Source of the DNA: Pseudomonas sp. GD03858
Lineage (GTDB): Bacteria; Pseudomonadota; Gammaproteobacteria; Pseudomonadales; Pseudomonadaceae
Assembly: GCF_029840925.1 (NCBI RefSeq)
Contig: NZ_JAOCDM010000013.1
Coordinates: forward strand, 1 to 64,000
Direction: 5' to 3'
Length of the DNA: 64,000 nt
Shown here: piece after piece, positions 22,740 to 31,534 of the stretch
Layout of the letters: each line of letters begins with the position of its first letter
How positions within the stretch are numbered: the first letter of the stretch is position 1
Notes under the pieces: model-generated
What the model was told of the DNA's origin: nothing
The model's input: only the letters and a program-made list of their open reading frames with translations
Databases searched by the model: none
Position numbers and translations under genes: made by a program

Positions 22740-24440
22740 ATGAAGTGCCCAGTGAACCGATTGACCCTGGCGCTCGGCCTGCTGGCCGCCGCCACCGCGG
22801 TCGGTCCGGCCGTCGCCCAGGCTTCGCCGTCAGAGAACGCGACCGTCAACCTGATCCGCCTGCTGGTGGAGCAGGGCGTGCTCAAGCAGGACAAGGCCGA
22901 CGCGCTGATCGCCCAGGCCGAGCGCGAGGCCCGCGAAGCCCGGGCCGCCGGCAGCGCCGCGCCGATCGTCGCCCAGGCCCCGGCGGCCAATGGCGAGGTG
23001 CGCGTGCAGTATGTGCCGGCCATCGTCCGCCAGCAGATTCGCGACGAGATCAAGGCCGAGGTGATGAACACTGCCAAGCAGGAGAATTGGGCCGCGCCCA
23101 ATGCCTTCCCCGACTGGGCCTCGCGCATCAGTTTCGACGGCGACGTGCGCCTGCGCGGCGAGTCGCGCTATTACGCCGACGGCAACAGCAATGAGATCGT
23201 CGACTTCGCCAAGCTCAACGACAAGGGCCCGTACGACGTCAACCCCAACAGCAGTTCGAGCCTGCCACCGCTGCTCAACACCCGCGAGGACCGCGACAGT
23301 ATCCTGCGCCTGCGCGCGCGTTTCGGCCTCAAGGCGCAACTGGCCGAGGACTGGGTGGCCGGCATCCGTGTCGCCACCGGCTCCAACAACAATCCGGTGT
23401 CGACCACCCAGAACCTGGGCGGCGGCTTCGGCAAGAAGGACCTGTGGCTCGACCAGGGCTACATCAGCTGGACCCCGAGCGAGCGCCTGACCCTGACCGG
23501 TGGCCGTATCGCCAACCCGTTCATGTCCACCGACATCCTGTATTCCCACGACCTCAACTTCGACGGCGTGGCGGCGTTGTTCGACCAGCCGGTCAACCGC
23601 GACCTCAGCCTGTTCGGCACGGTGGGCGCGTTCCCGGTGCAGTACAGCGACGACAGTGCCAGCAGCAACGGCTTCGACAAGGAAGACAGCGAGAACAAGT
23701 GGCTGTATGGCGCCCAGCTTGGCGCCAAGTGGGCACTCAACGACCAACACCGGCTCAAGGGCGCGGCGGCCTACTACCGCTTCGACGATATTGCCGGTTC
23801 GCGCTCCAGCCCCTGCGCGCCCTGGGACGGCCAGCCCGCCTGCGACACCGACGAGACCCGGCCGACGTTCATGCAGAAGGGCAACACGGTGTTCCTGTTG
23901 CGAGACATCAGGCCCAATCCGGCCAACCCGACCGCCACCGCGCAACCGCAGTTCGTCGGCATTGCCTCGGAGTTCGAACTGCTGGACCTGAACCTGGTCT
24001 GGGACGCCGACCTGCCCCATGACTTCAAGCTGCGCAGCCAGGTCGACTACGTGCACAACCTGGCCTACGACGAAGGCGACATGCGCAAGCGCTCGGCCGG
24101 CCAACTGGCCAACAATGTCGACGAGAACGGCAACATCAAGAGCGGCGGCGACGCCTGGATGCTCCAGTTCACCCTGGGCAACGCCCTGGAAATGCGCAAG
24201 GTCGGCGACTGGAACCTGTTCGCCGGCTACAAGCGCATCGAGCCCGACGCCTTGCCGGACGGTTTCAACGACTCCAGCTTCCATCTCGGCGGCACCAACG
24301 CCAAGGGATATTTCCTCGGCGGCAACTACGGCCTGGCCAACAACGTCTACGCTACAGCGCGTTGGTTGAGCAGCGAGACGGTCTACGGCGCGCCGTTTGA
24401 TATCGATGTGCTACAACTTGAAGTCAACACGCGGTTCTAG
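22740..24440 (+). CDS. putative outer-membrane porin
   Basis: About 566 residues. ATG 22740 is preferred over 22698 because AGGAG lies 10 bases upstream and a clean signal follows (LTLALGLLAAATAVGPAVAQA). A helical segment (about 30-105, VNLIRLLVEQGVLKQDKADA) comes before a beta-barrel rich in aromatic and charged strands, ending VLQLEVNTRF with terminal Phe. The pattern fits the putative-porin family often seen with TonB/ExbBD genes, where the helical part may form a periplasmic trimer. No TonB plug domain is seen. Confidence 0.75.
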   Translation: MKCPVNRLTLALGLLAAATAVGPAVAQASPSENATVNLIRLLVEQGVLKQDKADALIAQAEREAREARAAGSAAPIVAQAPAANGEVRVQYVPAIVRQQIRDEIKAEVMNTAKQENWAAPNAFPDWASRISFDGDVRLRGESRYYADGNSNEIVDFAKLNDKGPYDVNPNSSSSLPPLLNTREDRDSILRLRARFGLKAQLAEDWVAGIRVATGSNNNPVSTTQNLGGGFGKKDLWLDQGYISWTPSERLTLTGGRIANPFMSTDILYSHDLNFDGVAALFDQPVNRDLSLFGTVGAFPVQYSDDSASSNGFDKEDSENKWLYGAQLGAKWALNDQHRLKGAAAYYRFDDIAGSRSSPCAPWDGQPACDTDETRPTFMQKGNTVFLLRDIRPNPANPTATAQPQFVGIASEFELLDLNLVWDADLPHDFKLRSQVDYVHNLAYDEGDMRKRSAGQLANNVDENGNIKSGGDAWMLQFTLGNALEMRKVGDWNLFAGYKRIEPDALPDGFNDSSFHLGGTNAKGYFLGGNYGLANNVYATARWLSSETVYGAPFDIDVLQLEVNTRF

Positions 24441-24455
24441 GGAAGGAGCACCTGC

Positions 24456-25103
24456 ATGAACAAGGGAGCTTATCGCCGTCGTTGCACCTGGCTGATGCTG
24501 GCCCTGGGCGCGAGCCTGGCAGCCTCGGCATCGGCCGAAACCCTCGAGGAACGCCTGCGCGCCCAGTTGCGCAGCACCACCCAACAGTTGCAGGCGCTGC
24601 AGAGCGAGCAGGCCCAGGCCAGCGCCGCGCGCCAGAGCGCCGAACAGCAGCGTGACGCCGCGCTGGGCCAGGTGCGTGAACTCACCGCGCAACTGGCCAG
24701 GGCCCGTGGTCAGAATGAGCAGCTGAGCGGCCAGCAGCAGGCCGTGCAGCACCAGGCCCAGGCCCAGGTAGCCAGCAGCAACGAGCAACTGCACAAGTAC
24801 AAGCAAGCCTATGAAGACCTGCTGGGCATGGCGCGCGCCAAGGAAAGCGAGCGGGCCAGCCTGCAGGCGCGGCTCGGCGAGCGCGATGGCCAGGTGCAGC
24901 AGTGCCAGGCGCGCAACCAGCAGATGTACGGGGTGGCCAAGGAGCTGCTGGCCGCCTACGAAAAGGTCGATATCGCCGATGTCGTGAACATGCGCCAGCC
25001 CTTTGCCGGCGGGGCCCGGGTCAAGTTCGAGGAGCTGGCCCAGGCCTATGGCGACAAACTCTACGAGAGCCAGTTCGACGCCCCGCAGGGCGTGGCCCAG
25101 TGA
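24456..25103 (+). CDS. periplasmic coiled-coil protein
   Basis: 215 residues. Signal peptide (LMLALGASLAASASA), then a long coiled coil (about 27-160) rich in Gln, Ala, Arg and Glu, and a short globular end (VKFEELAQAYGDKLYESQFD). No catalytic motif. It lies 15 bases after the porin gene in the same direction. A structural or chaperone role for the porin or the TonB complex is likely, but this is inference; the family is not recognised. Confidence 0.65.
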   Translation: MNKGAYRRRCTWLMLALGASLAASASAETLEERLRAQLRSTTQQLQALQSEQAQASAARQSAEQQRDAALGQVRELTAQLARARGQNEQLSGQQQAVQHQAQAQVASSNEQLHKYKQAYEDLLGMARAKESERASLQARLGERDGQVQQCQARNQQMYGVAKELLAAYEKVDIADVVNMRQPFAGGARVKFEELAQAYGDKLYESQFDAPQGVAQ

Positions 25104-25131
25104 CGTTTTCTCAACGCAAGGAAGTAAGCAC

Positions 25132-25605
25132 ATGACCGAAGTCACCCTGATCGAAACCGTTAGCGCCGATTCCCTGACCAAGCTGCTGCAGGATGCCGGC
25201 TGCCGGGTCAACCGCACCGAGCAGAACGCCGTGGTGCAGTTGCTCAGTGCCAGCCAGGGCGTGGGCTATGCCGTGCGTTTCGGCAACCGTGCCGCCAACC
25301 AGGAGGGCGAGTTCCTCGATTTCACCTTCAGCTGCGCCCTGCGCATCCAGGGCGAGCTGCCGGCCGGCCTGGCCGAACGCTGGAACGCCAGTCGCCGTTT
25401 CGCTCGCCTGTCGGTGCAGGGCGAGTTCCTGGTGATGGAGAAGGACGTGGTGGTCGCCGATGGTGTCAGCGAGAAGCATCTGCTGGGCAGCCTGCTGCTG
25501 TGGGATCGCCTGCTGCAGGAGTTCATCGTCTATCTGCGTGACTACAGCCGTAATGTAGCCGAGCAGGCGTCGACCCACGATGCTGAACAGGCCAGCGCTT
25601 CGTGA
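25132..25605 (+). CDS. YbjN-domain protein
   Basis: 157 residues, cytoplasmic (no signal). The segment SADSLTKLLQDAGCRVNRTE followed by a four-strand core and the helical end SLLLWDRLLQEFIVYL resembles YbjN/CesT-like small binding proteins. Ribosome site AAGGAAG precedes ATG 25132. The stop overlaps the GTG of the next gene. Such folds often act as secretion chaperones or regulators; that fits the context but is not shown. Confidence 0.65.
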   Translation: MTEVTLIETVSADSLTKLLQDAGCRVNRTEQNAVVQLLSASQGVGYAVRFGNRAANQEGEFLDFTFSCALRIQGELPAGLAERWNASRRFARLSVQGEFLVMEKDVVVADGVSEKHLLGSLLLWDRLLQEFIVYLRDYSRNVAEQASTHDAEQASAS

Positions 25606-26555
25606 CGGCGCGCACCTTCTGGGCCAGCGCTGGCGCGCTGGCCATCGTCGCGGTGGCGGTCGCCCTGGCCTTGCGCCCGGGCGCCGAGCCGGTGGCGGCG
25701 GCGCGTTCGGCAGCCACCGCGCAGGCGCCGGGCGACAGCGGCCAGACCCTGGCTCGCCTGGGCGAGCAGCAGGTTGGCAGTGGCGAACTCAAGGCCCTGT
25801 TCGCGCAGTTGCCGGAGGACGCCCGCGCCAACCTGCGCGGCGACCGCCCGGCACTGGAAGCCTGGATTCGCGCGCGCCTGGCGGAGAAGGCCCTGTACCA
25901 GCAGGCCGAGGCCCAGGGCTGGTTGCAGCGCCCGGACGTCCAGGCCCAGACCCGGGCGGCCACCGAGCAGATCGTCCTGCGCGATTATCTCAATTCCGTG
26001 AGCAAGGTCCCCGACGACTACCCCAGCGACGCAGAACTCAAGCAGGCATACGAGGCAGGCAAGGCCGGCTTGCAACTGCCGGCACGCTACCGCCTGAGCC
26101 AGATCTTCCTGCGGGTTGAAAACCCCAGGGACGACGAGGCCGTGCGCAAGCAGGCCCAGGCGCTGGCCAAGCAGGCGCAGGCCGCGGATGCGGACTTCGC
26201 CACCCTGGCCCGCGAGCACTCGCAGGATGCCGGTACGGCGGCCAAGGGCGGCGATACCGGTCTGCAAGCGCTGGTGCAGCTGTTGCCGGAGGTGCGTGGA
26301 GTGGTGCCCAAGCTCAAGGTCGGAGCGGTCAGCGAGCCGGTGCAGAGCGCGGCGGGCTACCACATCATCAAGCTGGTCGAGCAGCAGCCGGCCCGCGCCG
26401 CGACGCTCGAAGAGGTCGCGCCGCGCCTGCGCGAGCTGCTGCGTGCCCAGCGCCAGGAGCAGGTGGCCAAGGCGTATGTCGAGGGCATGTTCGACACCGC
26501 GACCTTGAGCATCGATGGCGCGGCGCTCAATCAGGTACTGGAAAGCAGTCGCTGA
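25602..26555 (+). CDS. PpiC-type parvulin peptidyl-prolyl isomerase
   Basis: 317 residues. An N-terminal membrane or signal segment (about 7-24), a SurA/PpiC-like helical chaperone region (about 45-140), then a parvulin domain (about 150-265) with the hallmarks YRLSQIFLRVEN, FATLAREHSQDAGTAAKGGD and AAGYHIIKLVE. It probably folds the outer-membrane or secreted components of the TpsB/TonB locus, whose last gene it is. The start is GTG, overlapping the YbjN stop. Confidence 0.9.
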   Translation: MTARTFWASAGALAIVAVAVALALRPGAEPVAAARSAATAQAPGDSGQTLARLGEQQVGSGELKALFAQLPEDARANLRGDRPALEAWIRARLAEKALYQQAEAQGWLQRPDVQAQTRAATEQIVLRDYLNSVSKVPDDYPSDAELKQAYEAGKAGLQLPARYRLSQIFLRVENPRDDEAVRKQAQALAKQAQAADADFATLAREHSQDAGTAAKGGDTGLQALVQLLPEVRGVVPKLKVGAVSEPVQSAAGYHIIKLVEQQPARAATLEEVAPRLRELLRAQRQEQVAKAYVEGMFDTATLSIDGAALNQVLESSR

Positions 26556-26576
26556 TCCTCAACAACCATGGAAGAA

Positions 26577-26600
26577 CCGGACCCGTCCAGGCGGGTCCGG
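26577..26600. terminator. strong hairpin at the end of the TpsB/TonB operon
   Basis: A perfect 9-base stem CCGGACCCG/CGGGTCCGG with a 6-base loop, 21 bases after the isomerase stop. No T-run follows on the plus strand; on the minus strand it is followed by TTCTTCC. It also precedes the LysR start by 12 bases, so it may influence initiation there. Confidence 0.55.
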
Positions 26601-26612
26601 GGGAGGCGAGGG

Positions 26613-27572
26613 ATGCCGATCGATCTATCCCGGGGGCAGCCCCCGGAAACCGCCGTAGCTGTCGTTCGCCCACAGGTACCGCTGGCCCTGGATGAACAGA
26701 CCCAGGACTGTTTCATCATCACCGCCCGTTGTGGCTGTTTCATGCAGGCGGCGCGGCGACTCAACCTGAAGCCGGTGGCGCTGCGCAAACGCCTGGCGGC
26801 GCTGGAGGCGCGCCTGGGCTACAGCCTGTTCGTCAACCGCAACAACAACCCGGTGCTCAGCCAGCAAGGGGAGCGTCTGCTGCAGATTCTGCAGGCGCGT
26901 GAACCGGCCATGCCGGCACCTGTGCCCCGGGTGGACACGGCGACCGTGCGCCTGGCGGTGGCCGAACCCCTGTTGCAGGACCTGCTGGGCCGCAACCTGA
27001 TCAATTTCGTTCGCCAGCACGCCGGCATGCGCCTGGACGTCGCCACCCTGGACGCACGCCAGGCCCCGGAGCGCATGGCCGATGTGGCGCTGTGGCTGGG
27101 CGACCTGCAGCGTCCCGCCGATTTTGCCGGAACCGTGCCCGAGGCGCTGGCCACGCTCGAGTATCTGCCGCATATCGCCAAGCGCTACGCCCGCGAAGCC
27201 AACCGCCCGACGCGGCTGGCGGACCTGCAGGACTACATGCTGGTGCAGTGGCAGGGCGAGTCGGGCGTACAGGCACTGACGCCCTGGCAGGCGCTGTTGC
27301 GCACGCGCAGCGCCGGGGTGACGCAGATCCAGGACTACGAGATGTACTGCCAACTGATCAAGTGCAGTGCCAGCGTGGGCTTGCTGGCGCACTATGCGAG
27401 CCATCTGGACCGTGGCCTGCTGGCATTGCCTGGCTTGTTCCGAGAGCCGATGCGTCGGCGGGTATGGCTTGCGGTGAATGCCGAGACCGAAGGTGATCCA
27501 CTGGTGCAGGTGATGGTGGGTGCGATCCGGGCCGCGTTCGACGAGCGACGCGAGTGGCTCGCCGGGGATTGA
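26613..27572 (+). CDS. LysR-family transcriptional regulator
   Basis: 319 residues from ATG 26613, with GGGGGAGGCGAGG just upstream; an in-frame ATG at 26568 would place the hairpin inside the gene. A winged helix-turn-helix is at about 30-90 (CGCFMQAARRLNLKPVALRK, then RLGYSLFVNRNNNPVLSQQG). The first helix has an unusual Cys pair. The effector domain (about 100-310) is LysR type 2-like. No divergently transcribed target adjoins it, so what it controls is unclear. Confidence 0.85.
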   Translation: MPIDLSRGQPPETAVAVVRPQVPLALDEQTQDCFIITARCGCFMQAARRLNLKPVALRKRLAALEARLGYSLFVNRNNNPVLSQQGERLLQILQAREPAMPAPVPRVDTATVRLAVAEPLLQDLLGRNLINFVRQHAGMRLDVATLDARQAPERMADVALWLGDLQRPADFAGTVPEALATLEYLPHIAKRYAREANRPTRLADLQDYMLVQWQGESGVQALTPWQALLRTRSAGVTQIQDYEMYCQLIKCSASVGLLAHYASHLDRGLLALPGLFREPMRRRVWLAVNAETEGDPLVQVMVGAIRAAFDERREWLAGD

Positions 27573-27653
27573 GCGGTGCTGGCTCTGCCGGTTCCTGGTA
27601 TCGCGCCGCTTGCTTCGCGGGCACAGCACATGACTTGGAGTAGATGCGGTCGC

Positions 27654-27698
27654 TGTGGGAGCGGCTTTAGCCGCGAACACCGGCGAAGCCGGTGCCAG
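27654..27698. repeat. REP-like element
   Basis: GTGGGAGCGGCTTTAGCCGCGAACACC followed by CGGCGAAGCCGG. It lies between the convergent LysR and alkB genes. Apart from it, 27573-27728 shows nothing else. Confidence 0.7.
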
Positions 27699-27728
27699 GC
27701 TCCGTGGATTGGATCATCGCCCGGGCGC

Positions 27729-28373
27729 TCAGCCTGCCTTGCGCAGGGTCAGGTTGATCCGTCGCTCGCCCATGCGTGGGTGCACGCCTGGCTTGATCGG
27801 CAGCACCCCGTGAAAACGCAGGCGGTCCTCGCCGCCCCATACCAGAACGTCGCCATGGCTCAAGGGTATGCGCTCGGCACGGTCCGAGCGCTGCATGCCC
27901 CCGAACAGAAACACGGCCGGCAAGCCCAGCGAGATCGACACGATCGGTTGCCCGAAATCCGCTTCGTCGCGGTCCTGGTGCAGGCTCAGCCGCGTCCCTG
28001 GCGCATAGTGGTTGATCAGGCAGGCATCTGGCACGAAGCCTTCGAAGCCAGCCTGGGCTGCTGCCCGGCAGGCCAGCTCGAGAAGAATCGGTGGCAGGGC
28101 TGGCCAGGGCGCCCCACTGAGCGGATCGACAGGGCTATAGCGGTAGCCGTGGGCATCGCTGACCCAGCCCAGCGCGCCGCAATTGGTCAGCGCCACGGCC
28201 ATGCGCAGCCCGCCGGGCGTGTGCATGTGCCGCCACGGCGCTGCGCGCAGCACGGGGCGCAGGGCATCGAGCAATGGTTCGATATCGGCCAGGACAAAGC
28301 CTGGCAGCAGCACTGTGTGGCTGGCCAGGCGCTGCGGCTGCTGGTCGAACAGGTCGAGGTCGGACTGGATCAT
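27729..28373 (-). CDS. alkB: DNA/RNA repair dioxygenase AlkB
   Basis: 214 residues, nearly the length of the Escherichia coli enzyme (216). Visible are TPGGLRMAVALTNCG, YRYSPVDP, the substrate segment PDACLINHYAPG, the iron ligands in LHQDRDE (H and D) and a second His in RFHGV, and the 2-oxoglutarate Arg in RRINLTLRKAG. It removes methyl groups from 1-methyladenine and 3-methylcytosine. The start at 28373 matches the family; a longer frame upstream has no support. It is a single gene, unlinked to an ada gene here. Confidence 0.96.
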   Translation of the reverse strand: MIQSDLDLFDQQPQRLASHTVLLPGFVLADIEPLLDALRPVLRAAPWRHMHTPGGLRMAVALTNCGALGWVSDAHGYRYSPVDPLSGAPWPALPPILLELACRAAAQAGFEGFVPDACLINHYAPGTRLSLHQDRDEADFGQPIVSISLGLPAVFLFGGMQRSDRAERIPLSHGDVLVWGGEDRLRFHGVLPIKPGVHPRMGERRINLTLRKAG

Positions 28374-28441
28374 GCTGCGTGCTACCAGGGGGCGATGGGC
28401 GATTGTAGCGCGTGATGCCCAGGTACCGACAAACCAGGGTG

Positions 28442-28471
28442 TTGACTTGCACCCATGAGCCGCGCTAGCTT
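28442..28471 (+). promoter_or_regulatory. possible sigma-70 promoter of the ilvA leader
   Basis: TTGACT at 28442-28447 and TAGCTT at 28466-28471, spaced by 18 bases. If used, the transcript starts about 28478, almost at the leader-peptide ATG (28480), so the leader would be translated with little or no ribosome site; none is seen. A second promoter further upstream is therefore possible. Confidence 0.45.
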
Positions 28472-28479
28472 CCCAGCCC

Positions 28480-28545
28480 ATGAACACATTCCCGCAGTGT
28501 CGCGCCCTCAGCATTATTACCGCCATTATCAGTTTGGCGGGCTAG
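28480..28545 (+). CDS. isoleucine attenuator leader peptide of ilvA
   Basis: 21 residues, beginning MNTFPQCRALS and then IITAII, so four Ile codons fall within six (28513-28530), ending SLAG. Placed before a threonine deaminase gene and a terminator, this is the arrangement expected of an attenuation leader: scarcity of charged Ile-tRNA would stall the ribosome here. It is too short to be called by ordinary gene finders. Codon clustering and RNA pairing are seen; regulation is inference from known ilv leaders. Confidence 0.8.
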   Translation: MNTFPQCRALSIITAIISLAG

Positions 28546-28590
28546 CGCACACATGCACTGAACCCGCCCTGGAGGCGGGTTTCTTCTCTC
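28520..28590 (+). terminator. ilvA attenuator: alternative hairpins and terminator
   Basis: Four segments can pair alternatively: CCGCC (28520-28524) with GGCGG (28536-28540); GGCGGG (28536-28541) with CCCGCC (28563-28568), the antiterminator; and AACCCGCC (28561-28568) with GGCGGGTT (28574-28581), the terminator, followed by TTCTTCTCTC. Segment 1 overlaps the Ile codons, so a ribosome stalled there frees segment 2 to block the terminator. Confidence 0.85.
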
Positions 28591-28627
28591 TGACTCCTGG
28601 GCAAGGCAAAACAACCAGGAGTCATCG

Positions 28628-30178
28628 ATGACCAGCCTTCGTACCCCCGCAACGCCCCAGCAACTGCTGTCCGAGCAGGTGCGCCGGATTCTTTCGGCGC
28701 CCGTGTACGACCTGGCCATTGAAACACCCTTGCAGCGCGCGCCGGCCTTGTCCGCCGCCCTCGACAATCAGGTGCTGCTCAAGCGCGAGGACCTGCAGCC
28801 GACGTTCTCCTTCAAGATCCGCGGCGCCTACACCCGCCTGTCGCGCCTGACGCCGGCCCAGCGCGAGCGCGGTGTGATCACCGCCTCGGCGGGCAACCAT
28901 GCCCAGGGCGTGGCCCTGGCGGCCTCGCACCTGGGCCTTAAAGCCACCATCGTCATGCCGACCACCACGCCCTCGCTCAAGGTCGAGGGCGTGCGCTCAC
29001 GCGGCGGCCAGGTGGTGCTGCACGGTGAAAGCTTCCCCCATGCGCTGGCCCACGCCCTGGCCTTGGCCGAGCGCGAGGGCGCCACGTTCGTGCCACCATT
29101 CGACGACCCTGACGTGATCGCCGGGCAGGGCACCGTTGCCATGGAGATCCTGCGTCAGCACCCCGGCGCCCTGCACGCCATCTTCGTGCCGGTGGGCGGC
29201 GGCGGGTTGATCGCGGGGATCGCCGCCTACGTCAAGTACCTGCGCCCCGAGGTGAAGGTGATCGGGGTCGAGCCCGAGGACTCCAACTGCCTGCAGGCGG
29301 CCATGGCCGCTGGCGAGCGGGTGATCCTGCCGCAGGTCGGCACGTTCGCCGATGGCGTGGCCGTGGCGCAGATCGGCGCCCATTGCTTCGAGCTGTGTCG
29401 CCATTTCGTCGACGAGGTGATTACCGTGAGCAGTGACGAGCTGTGCGCGGCGATCAAGGACATCTATGACGACACCCGTTCGATCACCGAGCCCTCCGGC
29501 GCCCTGGCGGTAGCGGGGATCAAGAAGTACGTGGCCCGCGAGTGCGTGCAGGGCCAGGCCCTGGTGGCGATCGACTCCGGCGCCAACGTCAATTTCGACC
29601 GTCTGCGCCATGTCGCCGAGCGGGCCGAGCTCGGCGAGCAGCGTGAGGCGATCATCGCCGTGACCATCCCCGAGCGCCCCGGCAGCTTCCGTGCCTTCTG
29701 CCTGGCGCTGGGCAAGCGTCAGATCACCGAATTCAACTACCGCTACTACCCCGGCAAGGAGGCACGGCTGTTCGTCGGCGTGCAGACCCATCCCCTGCAC
29801 GATCCTCGCGAGCAGCTGCTGGCCAGCCTGCGCGAGCAGGGCTATCAGGTGCTCGACCTGACCGACAACGAACTGGCCAAGCTGCATGTGCGCCATACCG
29901 TGGGTGGCCATGCGGCGTCAGGAGCGGACGAGCGGGTGCTGCGCTTCGAGTTTCCCGAACGTCCGGGGGCCTTGCTGGGCTTTCTCGAGCGACTGGGCAA
30001 ACGCTGGAACATCAGCCTGTTCCATTACCGCAACCATGGCGCCGCGCAAGCGCGGGTGTTCGCCGGGCTGGAAGTGCCCGACGACGAGCTGGCCGGGTTG
30101 CCCCAGGCGCTGGACGAGATGGGGTACCTGTACTGGGACGAGACGCAGAACCCGGCGTATCGCCTGTTCATGGGCTAG
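28628..30178 (+). CDS. ilvA: biosynthetic threonine ammonia-lyase IlvA
   Basis: 516 residues, the full length of the biosynthetic enzyme. The PLP lysine lies in SFKIRGAY (about residue 62), the phosphate loop is GGGGLIAGI, and SAGNHAQGVAL is intact. Two ACT-like regulatory domains follow (about 335-410 and 430-505), as needed for isoleucine feedback. It converts threonine to 2-oxobutanoate, the first step to isoleucine. ATG 28628 follows the ribosome site AGGAG. Control by the attenuator just upstream is expected. Confidence 0.96.
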   Translation: MTSLRTPATPQQLLSEQVRRILSAPVYDLAIETPLQRAPALSAALDNQVLLKREDLQPTFSFKIRGAYTRLSRLTPAQRERGVITASAGNHAQGVALAASHLGLKATIVMPTTTPSLKVEGVRSRGGQVVLHGESFPHALAHALALAEREGATFVPPFDDPDVIAGQGTVAMEILRQHPGALHAIFVPVGGGGLIAGIAAYVKYLRPEVKVIGVEPEDSNCLQAAMAAGERVILPQVGTFADGVAVAQIGAHCFELCRHFVDEVITVSSDELCAAIKDIYDDTRSITEPSGALAVAGIKKYVARECVQGQALVAIDSGANVNFDRLRHVAERAELGEQREAIIAVTIPERPGSFRAFCLALGKRQITEFNYRYYPGKEARLFVGVQTHPLHDPREQLLASLREQGYQVLDLTDNELAKLHVRHTVGGHAASGADERVLRFEFPERPGALLGFLERLGKRWNISLFHYRNHGAAQARVFAGLEVPDDELAGLPQALDEMGYLYWDETQNPAYRLFMG

Positions 30179-30255
30179 GGTTGCGCTGGGTCAACGCGGG
30201 ACGGTCGATTCGGGCGGATGCTCGAACTCTACCGTCAGCTTGAGAGGACCCGGCC

Positions 30256-31404
30256 ATGAGCAGCACATTCTTCATTCCCGCCGTGAACATCATGGGCATC
30301 GACTGCCTGGACGAGGCGATGGCCGCGATCGCCGGCTACGGCCTGCGCAAGGCGTTGATCGTCACCGACGCAGGGTTGGCCAAAGCGGGTGTCGCCGAGC
30401 GCATCGCCGGCCTGCTGGCCATGCGCGACATCGATTCGCGTGTGTTCGATGGCGCCAAGCCCAACCCGAGCATCGCCAATGTCGAGGCCGGCCTGGCGAT
30501 GCTGCGACGCGAAGGCTGCGACTGTGTGGTCTCCCTCGGCGGTGGTTCGCCCCATGACTGCGCCAAGGGCATCGCCCTGTGCGCCACCAACGGTGGGCAT
30601 ATCCGCGACTACGAAGGCGTGGATCGCTCGGCCAAGCCGCAATTGCCGTTGATCGCGATCAATACCACGGCGGGCACGGCCAGCGAGATGACCCGCTTCT
30701 GCATCATCACTGACGAGCAGCGCCATGTGAAAATGGCCATCGTCGATCGCAACGTCACGCCGATCCTCTCGGTCAACGACCCGGCGCTGATGGTCGGCAT
30801 GCCCAAGGGCCTGACCGCCGCCACCGGCATGGATGCGCTGACCCACGCCATCGAAGCCTATGTGTCGACCGCCGCCACGCCGATCACCGACGCCTGCGCG
30901 CTCAAGGCCATCAGCCTGATCAGCGACAACCTGCGCCAGGCGGTGGCCGATGGCAGCGACCTGGTCGCCCGGGAAAACATGGCCTACGCGCAGTTCCTGG
31001 CAGGCATGGCGTTCAACAATGCCTCGCTGGGGTATGTGCATGCCATGGCGCACCAGCTCGGCGGCTTCTATGACCTGCCCCATGGCGTGTGCAACGCGGT
31101 GCTGCTGCCCCATGTGCAGCGCTTCAATGCCAAGGTCAGCGCCGCGCGACTGCGCGATGTGGCCAAGGCCATGGGCGTGAAGGTCTGTGCTCTGGACGCG
31201 GAGCAGGGTGCTGGCGCGGCGATCTCGGCCATCGAGCATCTGGCCGCGGCCATCGGCATTCCCGCGGGGCTGGCGGAGCTGGGGGTCAAGGTCGAGGACG
31301 TGCCGGTGCTGGCGGCCAATGCGCTGAAGGATGCCTGTGGGTTGACCAACCCTCGGGTAGCCAGCCAGGTGGAGATCGAGGCGATCTTCAAGGCGGCGTT
31401 CTAG
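30256..31404 (+). CDS. iron-containing alcohol dehydrogenase
   Basis: 382 residues, the usual size of group III alcohol dehydrogenases such as YiaY and AdhB. The nucleotide loop [12 protein letters not shown] and the metal ligands are intact: Asp/His in [14 protein letters not shown], and His residues in [20 protein letters not shown]. It oxidises primary alcohols with NAD. It is 77 bases downstream of ilvA with a separate ribosome site (TTGAGAGGA), so it may be co-transcribed or independent. The substrate is not evident. Confidence 0.93.
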   Translation: MSSTFFIPAVNIMGIDCLDEAMAAIAGYGLRKALIVTDAGLAKAGVAERIAGLLAMRDIDSRVFDGAKPNPSIANVEAGLAMLRREGCDCVVSLGGGSPHDCAKGIALCATNGGHIRDYEGVDRSAKPQLPLIAINTTAGTASEMTRFCIITDEQRHVKMAIVDRNVTPILSVNDPALMVGMPKGLTAATGMDALTHAIEAYVSTAATPITDACALKAISLISDNLRQAVADGSDLVARENMAYAQFLAGMAFNNASLGYVHAMAHQLGGFYDLPHGVCNAVLLPHVQRFNAKVSAARLRDVAKAMGVKVCALDAEQGAGAAISAIEHLAAAIGIPAGLAELGVKVEDVPVLAANALKDACGLTNPRVASQVEIEAIFKAAF

Positions 31405-31424
31405 CGGCTTGAGCCGGTACCGTG

Positions 31425-31513
31425 TCGCCTGCTTCGCGGGTAAACCCGCTCCCACAGCAAACTTCGGGGGATGCGCAATCCTGTGGGAGCGGGTTTACCC
31501 GCGAAGCAGGCGA
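31425..31513. repeat. REP pair (inverted)
   Basis: TCGCCTGCTTCGCGGGTAAA to the left and its mirror to the right enclose a spacer of about 25 bases. The whole can form one long hairpin and lies between convergent genes, so it probably serves as a bidirectional transcript end. Confidence 0.9.
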
Positions 31514-31534
31514 TGCGATATCGGCAAAATGCTT

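Noticed and set aside
28455..28628. A 57-codon frame rich in His and Tyr overlapping the ilvA leader
   Set aside because: It runs through the terminator stem, and the Ile-rich frame explains the codon clustering and RNA pairings far better.
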